Origin: Mucilaginibacter sp. PAMB04168
Lineage (GTDB): Bacteria; Bacteroidota; Bacteroidia; Sphingobacteriales; Sphingobacteriaceae
DNA length: 64,000 nt
Direction of reading: 5' to 3'
NCBI RefSeq assembly: GCF_039634365.2
Contig: NZ_CP155079.2
Span: 3,348,001 to 3,412,000 of the forward strand
The translations under genes and the position numbers were made by a program. This document shows positions 1-9,799 of this stretch, piece after piece (the stretch's first letter is position 1; each line of letters starts with the position of its first letter). The notes beneath the pieces are model-generated. The model did no database searches. It had not been told where the DNA came from and saw only the letters and a program-made list of their open reading frames with translations.

Positions 1-136
1 AACCTTCGGCACCCGGAAAAGCCAGCTGTTGCGCCTCAACCGTAGTTGATGCAAGGCATACCCCTAAAGCAATGGTTGCACAAATACCTTGCGCTGCTTT
101 TTGAAGGCTTAATTTTAGAGATGGTATTGAAAACAT
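1..136 (-). CDS. Secreted pectate-lyase-like protein, N-terminal fragment
   Basis: Only the first 45 codons are present; the gene runs off the left edge. The translation has a hydrophobic signal peptide (core at about residues 19-30, AICATIALG-type, ending near VEAQ) followed by QLAFPGAEG. The phrase AFPGAEG right after the signal peptide is typical of Bacteroidota secreted pectate lyases of the parallel beta-helix type (PL1 and relatives). It follows the SusD gene by 26 bp on the same strand, so it is probably the last visible gene of this utilisation operon and would cut the imported polymer. The lyase assignment rests on a very short stretch and is an inference. Confidence 0.55.
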   Translation of the reverse strand, partial: MFSIPSLKLSLQKAAQGICATIALGVCLASTTVEAQQLAFPGAEG

Positions 137-162
137 ATTAGAGAAGTTAATTTTTGTTTTTG

Positions 163-1854
163 TTATTTAAAAGGTAAAAACCAGTTGCTTGTATTCATCA
201 GGCGCGCCCTTACCGCCGAAGCTGCAGGGTTGCCATCTTTCAAAAGCTTATTGTATACCTTATCGGCCAGGAAAGCCGGATTGTTACGGCGTTGCGCTAT
301 ACGCATCAGATCTTGCCACCGGTTACCCTCGTACGCTAACTCCAGGGCGGCTTCCTCCATTAGCTTGTCTTCCATGCCGAGCATATCCTGTTGCAGGTTT
401 ACGTTAAGCAGCGTGGTGTTAACACGCGCACGAATACCCAAATTGCGGTGATACTTTCCACGAATTGAGGGCGCATCAAGTTTGCGTGCATCAAACGCAT
501 AAGGCTCAGGCAATAGCGTTATTCTTCGTTTAGTTGCATCAGGCTGCGTTAAATCATCATACGCGCTTTTTATACCAGCATTTACCAGCGCCCAGGCAAT
601 TTTGGTTTGACCATCGCGGTTAGCGGCTTCTGCATAACGCAAGTGCAGGGTTGCCGTACGATACAAGAACCATTTGCCATTTTTTTCAAGCTGGTTTATA
701 GGCAAGCCTGTAGACGTGCTTAAGTAGTTGTATAAAAATTTAACAATTACCGGCTGTCCATTTATAATCCTATATGTATTGTTAGGTCCTCTTAAATCAA
801 ATGGTGTGCCGTCACTTTGCTGCTGGGCGTTCCAATTATCAATTGCTGTTTGTGATGGTTTAACCAAGTACCTGCCGCCTGAATTTGCAAAAAGATCAAC
901 AAATGGATTTTCCGGAGCAAAGTTTTTGTCGAACACCATAGACCATATCCACTCGGTTTGATATTCACGATCTTGTGTAGAGCGCGAGAAAAATGTTTGC
1001 CAGGCGCTTGCCGTAACAGCATCATTGTCTGAGCCGCTATTAAGCGTGTAGGTATTAAAGTAATTGTAACTATCACTCGGTCCTGCAGGTGTCGATGTTT
1101 CCAGTACTTGTTTATAAACTACTGCAGCATTATGATAGTCGTTATTCCACAAATACAAATCGCCCAGTAAACATTTCTTGTTGATAAAGAAAATCTTTGA
1201 TGGATAGCCGTCTATTTGAGTAACCAGTGAGTTGGCTGCCGGGTAAGGATCTTTATACGGTAATGCCTCCATAAAGGCAATAAGTGTTTTTACTAATGCA
1301 TCGAGCTTTAACTTCGGATATTTACTTTCATCCTTCACATCGGCCGCATTAGCCAGGCTCTCTGTAACATAGGGCACCTCGCCAAACTGTAAACCCAACT
1401 GAAAGTATAACCACGAACGCAGGGCGGCAACATCACTCCAACGCTGGTTAAAATCGTTGCTGGTTAGCTTTTTAGTATCGTACATTACTTTCAAGTTCTT
1501 CATTACATCGTTACAGTTGAGTATAACGGTATAAAAAGGCTGCGGGTCGGCATAAGTATTACCCGCCTGAACGCTGTGCGTGTTAATTTGCTGCAGTTCG
1601 GCACCTGCATTAGGGGTTACGTCCATTAAATCGGCACGTAACTCATTGAGTACTTCATACTGCCTGGCCAGCCCAAGCATTTTACCGTATATGCCAATAA
1701 CGGCTGCGTCGGCATCGTATATATTCTGAAATGTGTTTTTGTACTCAATTTGGTTTTGAGGCTCTACATCATACATATTGCGGCATGAGTATGAGCCCGA
1801 CAACAATACAACTAACGCTGCACTTTTTATAACAGAAGATATTTTAAGTTTCAT
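163..1854 (-). CDS. SusD/RagB-family outer-membrane lipoprotein
   Basis: 563 residues. SusD-like proteins are surface lipoproteins that cap a SusC channel and bind the incoming oligosaccharide. The N-terminus has a hydrophobic stretch ending in Cys24 (GSYSC), a plausible lipoprotein site. Residues such as NCNDVMKNLK, ALRSWLYFQLGLQFGEVPYV and the C-terminal ELAYEGNRWQDLMRIAQRR are classic SusD signatures (helical TPR scaffold, then the RagB/SusD C-terminal domain). The start lies 12 bp after the stop of the SusC gene, so the two are co-transcribed. The substrate cannot be read from the sequence; the neighbouring lyase fragment hints at pectin-type glycans. Confidence 0.93.
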   Translation of the reverse strand: MKLKISSVIKSAALVVLLSGSYSCRNMYDVEPQNQIEYKNTFQNIYDADAAVIGIYGKMLGLARQYEVLNELRADLMDVTPNAGAELQQINTHSVQAGNTYADPQPFYTVILNCNDVMKNLKVMYDTKKLTSNDFNQRWSDVAALRSWLYFQLGLQFGEVPYVTESLANAADVKDESKYPKLKLDALVKTLIAFMEALPYKDPYPAANSLVTQIDGYPSKIFFINKKCLLGDLYLWNNDYHNAAVVYKQVLETSTPAGPSDSYNYFNTYTLNSGSDNDAVTASAWQTFFSRSTQDREYQTEWIWSMVFDKNFAPENPFVDLFANSGGRYLVKPSQTAIDNWNAQQQSDGTPFDLRGPNNTYRIINGQPVIVKFLYNYLSTSTGLPINQLEKNGKWFLYRTATLHLRYAEAANRDGQTKIAWALVNAGIKSAYDDLTQPDATKRRITLLPEPYAFDARKLDAPSIRGKYHRNLGIRARVNTTLLNVNLQQDMLGMEDKLMEEAALELAYEGNRWQDLMRIAQRRNNPAFLADKVYNKLLKDGNPAASAVRARLMNTSNWFLPFK

Positions 1855-1866
1855 GTTGTGTTCTTA

Positions 1867-4800
1867 TTAAAGTCCAATACGTACGCCTAATTGCGCCGAT
1901 CTGAAGTTGGGTTCTAAAGCCGTATCAATACCTTGTGCTAAGGCGCTACCCGATCCGCTGAATTCCGGATCGTAGCCTAAATACTTAGTAACCGTAAATA
2001 AATTATCGGCTGTTAAATAAATGGTTGCGTACTTCATGAACTTAGGTTTAACCGGCAGGTTATAGTTTATAGCCAGTGTTCTTAAGCGCAGGTACGAGCC
2101 GTCTTCAATAAACCGGTCCGAAAAGCGGGCGTTACCCATAGGGTCCCTGTAGGCTGCCCTCGGTACGTCGGTTGCCTGCCCGTCAAAACGCCAACGGTTT
2201 ATAACGTTTGCAAACTGATTGGCTGGTGATGACAGTGACTGCAGGATAGCTCTTGGGCCGTTATAAAGCTGATTACCGCTGCTGAACGTAAATAATGCAG
2301 CTATAGATATATTTTTATAGCTTAAACGCCCATTAAAGCTTCCAAAAAAGTCGGGGTTAGGGTTCCCGATTATAGTCCGGTCGTTATCATCAATAACGCG
2401 GTCGCCATTGGCATCAACAAAACGCACATCTCCCCCTCTAAAAGGAATTAAACCACCATCGGTGCCTCTTATACTTAAATTTGCGGTTGCAGCCTCTGCA
2501 TTTGACGCGTATATCCCACTGGTTTTATAGCCATAAAACATAGCAGCAGGCTGCCCTATTTGCGTAACAACTGTAGCACCGCCATAGTTGGTAACAGTGT
2601 TGTTAGATGGTAAGGCTGTAATGCGATTACTATAGGTTGACAGGTTAACACCCACATCGAGCTTAATGGCGCTGTTAATAATGCGGCTATTTAAAGCCAG
2701 ATCTACTCCGTTGGTGCGCATGCCACCGCTATTAGCTATTACATAGCGCATACCCGCAGCACTGCTAACCGGGTCAAAGGTTATCATTTTTGATGTTACG
2801 TTATGGTAAGCATCAATGCTTAAAGACAGACGCTCATTAAATAGAGCAATATCCAAACCCAAATTGGCTTTTTTGCTCAACTCCCACTGTAGTTGCGAGT
2901 TGGCAATATTGCCCAGTACTAAACCTTGTGAGCCCAACAAGTTTTGTGAAACGTAATAAGATTTGGTACTGTAATTGCCAATATCATCATTACCGGTTAA
3001 GCCGTAGCTCACTCTCACCTTAAACAAATCAACGGCGCTCAAACCCGACATAAACTCTTCCGACGAGACGAGCCAGCCAGCCGCTACTGATGGCAGTACC
3101 GCATACTTGTTGCCGGCTATACTTAACGCCCCCGGAATTTCCTTACCGAAGCGTGATGAGCCATCAATTGAAAGATTAGCCGAGACGAAGTACTTGTGCT
3201 GAAAACTATAATTAGCTGCTGCGTAAGTGTTTAGCCATCGCCATTTTCCATAATCTCCGCTAAGACGGCGTAAACTGCTTACACCGGTGCCTATGCTTAC
3301 AAAATCATCTGTTGGCGAGTTATATCCCTGGGCATAATCCTGCTCGCTTTCACTATCATGATACCGGAATCCGGCGTTAAACATAAGATCGTGCTCACCG
3401 GTAAATGACCTTTTGTAGCTGTACCAGGTGTCATTATAAAATGAATTATAACGCTGAATAGATGCACCCAGGCGACTGTAAGCTACCGCGTTTCTAAGCG
3501 TGTCTGGTGCTACACCTAACCGTGGTATAAAGGTATTTTCACGCACTTTATCATAAACCAAGCCAGTTAAAGAACTCAGGCTGTGATGTTTATTAAATTG
3601 GTAATTGAATTTTACAGAGCCGAAGAACCGGTAGTACTTGTTGGTTTGCTGTGCGTTCTTAATTAACGAGACCGGATTGCTTACGTTAAACACATCAACA
3701 TCGGCCAAATTGGGCGATTGTACGCCGGTTTCAGATATCTGGTTAATTGACAAGAACGGCGCTTTTACCAAGCTAACCAACATAGGGTTAGAAGTACTTA
3801 ATCCCTGATCGCGCAGGTTTTGTTCGGACGATGAAAATGACAAGTTAGTATTAGCCGTTAGCTTGGCTGTTAAGTTTAAATCGGCATTAAAACGGGTGCT
3901 GTAACGCAGCAGGCTGGTACTGTCAATAATACCACTATTGTTTAAGTAGCCTACCGATAGCGCATACTTAGCTATATTATCGCCACCGGTTACTTTAAGG
4001 TAATAATTTTGGCTGTAGCTGGTGCTGAATACCTTCTTTTGCCAATCTGTTTCGTTATGATACTGATAATAGGCCGGGTTGGTAGCCGGATTATCATTCA
4101 TGTAGGGTTGCGCTTGAATTTGCGCATCGGTTTGCCCGGCACTCCTCAAAACATCAGATAAGTACAAGCGGTAATCATTGCTTTTTAGAAGCGGGACATT
4201 TTTGGGAGTAAAATTCATGCCACCATAAACAGCAAAGTCTATACGTGTGCTTAGCTCTTTTGCATGCGCTGTATTGATGAATACTATGCCGTTTGCGCCC
4301 CGGCTTCCATAATAAGAGGCACCATCCTTTACAACAGTTATGTTATCAATATCTTTAATGTCGATATTAGAAAGTGGATTAGTAACATGACCACTTATGA
4401 TAGAGTTACCATAAGTACTGGCATCATATATCATTCCGTCAATTACATATAATGGTTGGTTACTGGCATTTAAAGAGTTAAAACCATGTAAAAAAAGATT
4501 CGCGCCAACCCCTGGCGTTCCCGAACGCCGTGTTACATTGAGGCCGCTTACCTGCCCCTGCAAAAAATTATCCGGCGTTTCTTTAGGGCGGTTCCAGCTG
4601 CCGTCGGTATTAACAGAAGCAACCGAATAGTTGATCTGCGATTTTGCTACCTGCCTGAATGGAAGTGTTACCTGATCATAAACCGAGGCAAAACTATCCT
4701 CATAAAGTGCTACGTTAATGGTTTTACGGTTATTTACAGACACTTCTTTGTACTGGTAACCCTGGCCCGATACCTGAAGCAAGCTATTGCGCGAAGGTGC

Positions 4801-5049
4801 GGTAATTTTAAAATTACCCCTGTCATCGGTAATTGCTGCCGATACATCTTCAATAACTACATTTATGCCGGGCAGCGGTTTTTTAGTTGCAGCGTCGGTA
4901 ACCTGACCAGTTACTTCTAACCCGGTTATATTCTTATTTTTAACTGCAGTAGCTGTCTGCGGAGCGCTGGTTTGCTGGGCATAAGCTGCCGTACACAAGC
5001 ACAGTGTGCCGCATATAGCCAATACAGGTATTTTGGTAAATATGCGCAT
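1867..5049 (-). CDS. SusC/RagA-family TonB-dependent outer-membrane transporter
   Basis: 1060 residues. Signal peptide at about 1-24 (ending AYAQ), a carboxypeptidase-D-regulatory-like beta-sandwich at about 45-120 (VTGQVTDAATKKPLPGINVV), a plug domain at about 140-260 (GLNVTRRSGTPG, LYVIDGMIYD, VVKDGASYYGSRGANGIVFI), then a long beta-barrel ending in the hydrophobic strand AQLGVRIGL. It should import oligomers across the outer membrane, powered by TonB. It pairs with the SusD gene directly downstream. No STN domain is seen, so signalling through an anti-sigma factor is not expected; control more likely comes from the hybrid regulator at the head of the locus. Confidence 0.95.
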   Translation of the reverse strand: MRIFTKIPVLAICGTLCLCTAAYAQQTSAPQTATAVKNKNITGLEVTGQVTDAATKKPLPGINVVIEDVSAAITDDRGNFKITAPSRNSLLQVSGQGYQYKEVSVNNRKTINVALYEDSFASVYDQVTLPFRQVAKSQINYSVASVNTDGSWNRPKETPDNFLQGQVSGLNVTRRSGTPGVGANLFLHGFNSLNASNQPLYVIDGMIYDASTYGNSIISGHVTNPLSNIDIKDIDNITVVKDGASYYGSRGANGIVFINTAHAKELSTRIDFAVYGGMNFTPKNVPLLKSNDYRLYLSDVLRSAGQTDAQIQAQPYMNDNPATNPAYYQYHNETDWQKKVFSTSYSQNYYLKVTGGDNIAKYALSVGYLNNSGIIDSTSLLRYSTRFNADLNLTAKLTANTNLSFSSSEQNLRDQGLSTSNPMLVSLVKAPFLSINQISETGVQSPNLADVDVFNVSNPVSLIKNAQQTNKYYRFFGSVKFNYQFNKHHSLSSLTGLVYDKVRENTFIPRLGVAPDTLRNAVAYSRLGASIQRYNSFYNDTWYSYKRSFTGEHDLMFNAGFRYHDSESEQDYAQGYNSPTDDFVSIGTGVSSLRRLSGDYGKWRWLNTYAAANYSFQHKYFVSANLSIDGSSRFGKEIPGALSIAGNKYAVLPSVAAGWLVSSEEFMSGLSAVDLFKVRVSYGLTGNDDIGNYSTKSYYVSQNLLGSQGLVLGNIANSQLQWELSKKANLGLDIALFNERLSLSIDAYHNVTSKMITFDPVSSAAGMRYVIANSGGMRTNGVDLALNSRIINSAIKLDVGVNLSTYSNRITALPSNNTVTNYGGATVVTQIGQPAAMFYGYKTSGIYASNAEAATANLSIRGTDGGLIPFRGGDVRFVDANGDRVIDDNDRTIIGNPNPDFFGSFNGRLSYKNISIAALFTFSSGNQLYNGPRAILQSLSSPANQFANVINRWRFDGQATDVPRAAYRDPMGNARFSDRFIEDGSYLRLRTLAINYNLPVKPKFMKYATIYLTADNLFTVTKYLGYDPEFSGSGSALAQGIDTALEPNFRSAQLGVRIGL

Positions 5050-5082
5050 GTTTATAGGTTGTATAAAAATCTTATCAATTAG

Positions 5083-6513
5083 TTAGGGTATTTGCGGCAC
5101 CAGTATGAAATAATCGAGGTTTATAGAGTTGGTTTGATCTACGCCATTGTTGGCCGCTATAACATAGGCTGTTATGCCGCCAAATGTTGCCGGAGAATAA
5201 TCACCCACATAAATTTCACTATAGTCTTTTAAGTTGACCTGTGTTTCGGCAAACGCAGTTGAGTTTGGATCGTTTACCGCAAAGCGCTGTTTAAATGTTA
5301 ATGTTTGTACATCATTCGGAGCTACCCAGTACACCTTGTATTTAACCTTGTAAAGCTCTTTCAGGTTATATCTTACATTAAACAGCGGTATTTTGTGGTT
5401 AAAAATATAAATGTCATTAAACTGCTGCCCGTTGTTGGGGTTTACCCTTAGCCGATAAGCTATGTTACCACTTTTGTCGTTTCGGCTAAAGCCGTCAGGT
5501 TTTTCTCCTTCCCGCTTTACCAGTCTGATCTTATCAGAGAGCTTTACATTTGCCTCACTCATTACATACACTATGCCATTGCTGGTAACGCGCGTTTCGA
5601 GTATAGCATTTTTATTAATGGGCACAACTACCCCATCGGCAGATACAAGCGTAGCAGGTAAGTCTTGAGGGGCATAAACACCTTTTATTACCAGATCCTT
5701 TATCACATGCAAAGAGCTGAGCTTATCTGTTTCGGCCTCTGTTGTGCTTTGCACATAAGGCTTAATTTTATTTTTTTCGGCGTCGAGTGCATCATCGGTT
5801 AGCAAAATAAATGTGTATTCCTGATCCTCATTACGCAGATCGCCAACGCGGTCAAACAAATAGTTCTTGGTAATCAACCCTGTGCCCGCCTGGTAAATGG
5901 GCTTTCCGGTAGCCGGATCAAGGCCGGTTTGCACCGCTTTAGAAGAATCAATTGCGGTAAAGTCTAACGCTTTTATATAATCTTTCTGTTTATACGCTGT
6001 GCCGGTAATGTATTCCCAAACATTAGGTTTAGGTAACACTATTTTATTAATAATGTGCAGTACACCATTACCAACATACTGATTGCCTTGTGTAATAGTA
6101 GCATCTTCAAACTGCGTTGATGTAAGTTTGATATACTTACCATTGAGCGTTTTAATACGCAGGCTTGGATTGGGGCTGTTAGTATAGTAAGCCAGATTAA
6201 CAATGTGATTACCTACAAATTGCTTCAGGCGTTCACCATCGTTTGTAATAGCAGCATCAAGCGATTGCAGTGTTTGATTATCCGGAGCCCAAACCGTGTA
6301 CATTTTTGATGTAGCCAGCAACTTGTCATATCCGGTTTTTACTAAAAGCTCATTAAAACGGCTAATGGATGGCGTTTGCTGTATTAGCTGCGCAAGCGAT
6401 TGCTCCAAAGCCTCGCTGTTAGCTTTAGTTTGCTCATTATATTTATTGCAGGCTGCCAGCGTTGCAATGAATATAATTGATGCTATAAATCTGAATAAGT
6501 TTTTTAATGTCAT
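5083..6513 (-). CDS. Fasciclin (FAS1) domain lipoprotein with C-terminal beta-sandwich
   Basis: 476 residues. A lipoprotein signal ends at Cys22 (ATLAAC). Two FAS1-like units follow. The first, about 35-165, has the hallmark YTVWAPDNQTLQSLD and GNGVLHIINKIVLP. The second, about 170-345, has TFILLTDDALDA and NGIVYVMSEANVKL. The last ~130 residues (about 350-476) form a beta-rich region ending in LDYFILVP. FAS1 domains are adhesion or binding modules. The gene lies 10 bp after a related fasciclin gene and just upstream of SusC-SusD. Here it probably acts as a surface-exposed binding lipoprotein in place of SusE/F; that role is an inference. Confidence 0.85.
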   Translation of the reverse strand: MTLKNLFRFIASIIFIATLAACNKYNEQTKANSEALEQSLAQLIQQTPSISRFNELLVKTGYDKLLATSKMYTVWAPDNQTLQSLDAAITNDGERLKQFVGNHIVNLAYYTNSPNPSLRIKTLNGKYIKLTSTQFEDATITQGNQYVGNGVLHIINKIVLPKPNVWEYITGTAYKQKDYIKALDFTAIDSSKAVQTGLDPATGKPIYQAGTGLITKNYLFDRVGDLRNEDQEYTFILLTDDALDAEKNKIKPYVQSTTEAETDKLSSLHVIKDLVIKGVYAPQDLPATLVSADGVVVPINKNAILETRVTSNGIVYVMSEANVKLSDKIRLVKREGEKPDGFSRNDKSGNIAYRLRVNPNNGQQFNDIYIFNHKIPLFNVRYNLKELYKVKYKVYWVAPNDVQTLTFKQRFAVNDPNSTAFAETQVNLKDYSEIYVGDYSPATFGGITAYVIAANNGVDQTNSINLDYFILVPQIP

Positions 6514-6523
6514 GCTAGGCTTG

Positions 6524-8278
6524 TTACTGTTTATAAACTATTGAGCCATCGGGGTTAAACTTTGGATAAAGCTGGTCCATATTTTCGGGAATGAAGTGGA
6601 TCATATCTATCTGTACGTCACCAGATACATCGGCTACTGCTTGCAGCCTTAGCAAATGACGGTCGGTTTTGGTCACGTCAATCGTACCAGCCAATAAAGC
6701 GTAGCTGTCACGATAGTAATCAATAGTTTGGGCGGGGTTGTTGTAATAAGGTACATTACCCCCGAAAGTCATTTTTTTACCCAATGCCTCCAGTGACTCC
6801 GGAGTTGTGCCGGCAGGGTACGTCCATTTGTTACCCACTAACACTTGGGCAGGCAAGCTTTCGGTCAGGTTAAGCACCCGCGACAAAGGTTGTCCATCGA
6901 ACAATACTGAAACGCCTCTGCCACCACCGCGTCTTACAAAGCTTACCCACACCTTATACCGGCCTTTAACCAGCAATGGTGTTTTAAATTCAACAAAGCT
7001 GTTGGCGGTTGCGGCAGTTCTTAACGCAGCTATAAACAAATAATCGTTATTATACACGTAAAACTGACGTGCCTCTGGTGCCACCCGATAACTTACAGAA
7101 CCGGTTTGCCAGCTTATATCCTTCAAATCGCCGTTCGAATAACTAGGACTGTTCTTATTAGTAACACGATAGACACCAGTAAGCGCTTTAAATTCAGGCT
7201 GGTCGGTTACCTCCCAGTATACCGGTATTGGAAATCTTACCTTTATGGCGTAATGACTAGCCATAAAATGCAGCACGCCATTTGATGTGGTATTATCGCT
7301 CGATGCCCTATCAATAGCAGCACCTGGCTCGTAGATGCCATTAAAGGTGTCGTCATTAATTAAGACGCTCTTGTTAACAAGCTTGGAAGTAACTACATCA
7401 AGCGGCGACAATGTAGTGTGTGAAGATGCATTGAAAATATCCGGTAAATATTTTAAGCCAGGCAAGATGTGATAGTTAATGAAAAGATGCAGGCTATCAT
7501 TTGCCAGTTGCGGATTACCGGTGTTACTGTATTTAGCCTTCAGAGCACTGTATGAACTTATACCGGCTGCCTTTAACACCGCATCCGATTCGGCCAGTAC
7601 GGTCAGGAACCGCCTTGTGGTGTCGGGGTTATTGGTTGGCAGTATATTCAACGTGTCGTACAGCTTGGTTGCCTTTAATGCCTCGGTAAATATGGAGTAG
7701 GCCGGGTTTTGTTCAATAGTTTGCGCCAGCGTAAGTCTCGACGGTTTTAGTACCCTATCAATAACATGGATGATGCCATTACCTGTACGTATGTTGGCCT
7801 GCAAAAGTGTAGCCTGCCTGTTTATGGTTAGCGTTGTTACCCCATTTATGTTTTGTGCTCCTGTTAGTAGAGACTGACCATACATGGTTACGGTACGTAA
7901 TTTACCATCGGTAAACTTGTCGGTGGTAATGGTATCTCTAATGAGGTGAAACTTAACTAGGTCCTTCAAGTCCTCAACACCAACCTGCTCTACAGAGGCT
8001 TTGCCAATCTCGGCAAGATACTTGGTTATTGCCTCATTATTTGGAGCAAACAGGGTATAAGTTCCATAGCCGCCCAAGGAGTTATCGCTGCCTGTTATCT
8101 CTAATATTTTAGACAATAGAGAGAAGCTGCCAGGGTTGTTCTTCAGGTATTCGGTTATGTTTACATCGCCGGTTGTGCTCACTGTAAATTCCTCGCGTTT
8201 ACAGGCCGACAAAACGGTTATCAATATCCAAACCAGGGTTATTGATGCTATCCATTTGTGCTTTATTAATGTCTTCAT
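6524..8278 (-). CDS. Fasciclin (FAS1) domain lipoprotein with C-terminal carbohydrate-binding-like domain
   Basis: About 584 residues from the chosen ATG, which opens with a clean lipoprotein signal MKTLIKHKW ending at SAC; an in-frame ATG 6 bp upstream is possible. The first FAS1 unit (about 35-180) shows YTLFAPNNEAITKYL and GNGIIHVIDRVLKPSRL. The second (about 185-370) shows RFLTVLAESDAVLKAAG and SNGVLHFMASHYAI. The C-terminal ~200 residues contain GRYKVWVSFVRRGGGRG and end in IDMIHFIPENMDQLYP, a jelly-roll-like pattern close to the end of the neighbouring 476-residue protein. Likely an outer-membrane surface binding protein of the same uptake operon. Confidence 0.85.
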   Translation of the reverse strand: MKTLIKHKWIASITLVWILITVLSACKREEFTVSTTGDVNITEYLKNNPGSFSLLSKILEITGSDNSLGGYGTYTLFAPNNEAITKYLAEIGKASVEQVGVEDLKDLVKFHLIRDTITTDKFTDGKLRTVTMYGQSLLTGAQNINGVTTLTINRQATLLQANIRTGNGIIHVIDRVLKPSRLTLAQTIEQNPAYSIFTEALKATKLYDTLNILPTNNPDTTRRFLTVLAESDAVLKAAGISSYSALKAKYSNTGNPQLANDSLHLFINYHILPGLKYLPDIFNASSHTTLSPLDVVTSKLVNKSVLINDDTFNGIYEPGAAIDRASSDNTTSNGVLHFMASHYAIKVRFPIPVYWEVTDQPEFKALTGVYRVTNKNSPSYSNGDLKDISWQTGSVSYRVAPEARQFYVYNNDYLFIAALRTAATANSFVEFKTPLLVKGRYKVWVSFVRRGGGRGVSVLFDGQPLSRVLNLTESLPAQVLVGNKWTYPAGTTPESLEALGKKMTFGGNVPYYNNPAQTIDYYRDSYALLAGTIDVTKTDRHLLRLQAVADVSGDVQIDMIHFIPENMDQLYPKFNPDGSIVYKQ

Positions 8279-8299
8279 AAACACTTTATTTAGTAGTAC

Positions 8300-9778
8300 T
8301 TATTGATAAAAAGGATTTTGAACCAAGGCTTTGTTAGTTTGCAACTCTCCCAAAAAGATGGGGAAATAATGGCTGCGTTTATCGCGGTATTTAACAATAG
8401 CTGCCTGCTGATATTCCGGGCTGGCTGTTGTGCTTACGATATCAAGCAACAGGTCAATTCTTTCGTAGTTATTGCGGCGGGCGTTGCGGAGCAAATCATA
8501 CCAGCGTTTACCTTCATAGGCAAACTCACGGGCACGCTCATTAAGCAAATAATCGGTTATACCCGATTTGTCGTCGGGCTGCACAATAGCTGCCGATGTT
8601 GGCAGCGCATTGCCCCTTTCACGTATAATCTGAATAATGTCCAGCGCGCCTTGTCCGTTATTTAACTGATTAAGCGCCTCAGCTTTCATAAGCAATACAT
8701 CAGCATAGCGGTAAACAAACCAGTGTGCATATGAAGTAGCCGAGGTACGGGTTGAGCTGCCGCTTATGCCCTGATACTTGTAAATGCTACCATCATTAAA
8801 TCTTACTGACGCACCGTTACCGCGTATGTCCTGATTGGTAATATCAATATTATCGACAGTGTAAAGCTCGGGAGCTACTTTTAGTGCAGCCCTAAAGCGT
8901 TTATTTGCCACAGCCAGCATGTCGTTAAACGGGTTAAGTTTATTTTGGCTAAACTGCAGCTCAAACAAACTTTCATTGGAGTTGCCCTGAAAGAAAAGGG
9001 TTGTAAACCAGTTGTTATCGCCGGGTATTAAGATGAACTGATTTGAATTGATAATGTAATCGCAAGCTTTAACGCAATCGTCATACCTGTCCATCCATAA
9101 ATAAAGATCAGCCAGGGTAGCGTTTACCGTGTACCTTGTTATCCGCCCCTTATCGTCGTTACGGTTACCGTAGGTTGTTGCAACATATTGTTCGGCCTGT
9201 TTTAAATCGGCTAAAACCTGGTTAAACACTTCCTGCTGCGTACTTTTGGCTATCTGCAACACATCATCATCACTGGTTGTGGATTTGAGTTTGAGTGGCA
9301 CATCGCCAAAACTGCGGGCCAGGTAAAAGTATAGCAGGCCGCGTAAAGCCAGCGCCTCGCCCATATAACCGTTTAAAGTGGCTTGGGTGAGTGTGTTATC
9401 TGACTCCATAACCTGCGGAGCAAAATCCAATACCGTGTTGCAATTGTTTATCGCTTTATATATTACAGACCAATCGGTTATGGTATTGGTAGAGGTAATG
9501 TTAACGTTAATCACATTTAGTTCTGGGTTCCTGATGCCCGAGCCGGGTGAAAGCATATCAGCTCTCAATTCGCCCCATAAAAACAAGTCTTCTACTAGCG
9601 GATCAGTCAGCATTGCAGCATAACAGCCCATAACCGCAGCCTTGAGCTGCTCCTTTGTCTTCCAAAAGTTTTGCCGGATGATGCCATCCTGTGGCTCAAG
9701 CGACAGGTACTTATTACATGATGTGGAGCAAAGCATCAACAGCAATAATATAACCGGATATTTAATTTTTTTATTCAT
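8300..9778 (-). CDS. SusD/RagB-family outer-membrane lipoprotein
   Basis: About 492 residues from an ATG that gives a compact lipoprotein signal MNKKIKYPVILLLL ending at STSC; an in-frame ATG 15 bp upstream is an alternative. SusD hallmarks are NCNTVLDF, GEALALRGLLYFYLARSFGDVPL, LADLYLWMDRYDDCVK and, near the C-terminus, AREFAYEGKRWYDLLRNARR. It binds ligand at the surface for its SusC partner, whose gene ends about 20 bp upstream. The two SusD proteins of this locus differ clearly in length and sequence, so the two SusC-SusD pairs probably take different parts of one substrate. Confidence 0.93.
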   Translation of the reverse strand: MNKKIKYPVILLLLMLCSTSCNKYLSLEPQDGIIRQNFWKTKEQLKAAVMGCYAAMLTDPLVEDLFLWGELRADMLSPGSGIRNPELNVINVNITSTNTITDWSVIYKAINNCNTVLDFAPQVMESDNTLTQATLNGYMGEALALRGLLYFYLARSFGDVPLKLKSTTSDDDVLQIAKSTQQEVFNQVLADLKQAEQYVATTYGNRNDDKGRITRYTVNATLADLYLWMDRYDDCVKACDYIINSNQFILIPGDNNWFTTLFFQGNSNESLFELQFSQNKLNPFNDMLAVANKRFRAALKVAPELYTVDNIDITNQDIRGNGASVRFNDGSIYKYQGISGSSTRTSATSYAHWFVYRYADVLLMKAEALNQLNNGQGALDIIQIIRERGNALPTSAAIVQPDDKSGITDYLLNERAREFAYEGKRWYDLLRNARRNNYERIDLLLDIVSTTASPEYQQAAIVKYRDKRSHYFPIFLGELQTNKALVQNPFYQ

Positions 9779-9799
9779 GCCAGTACTTATCATTCATAC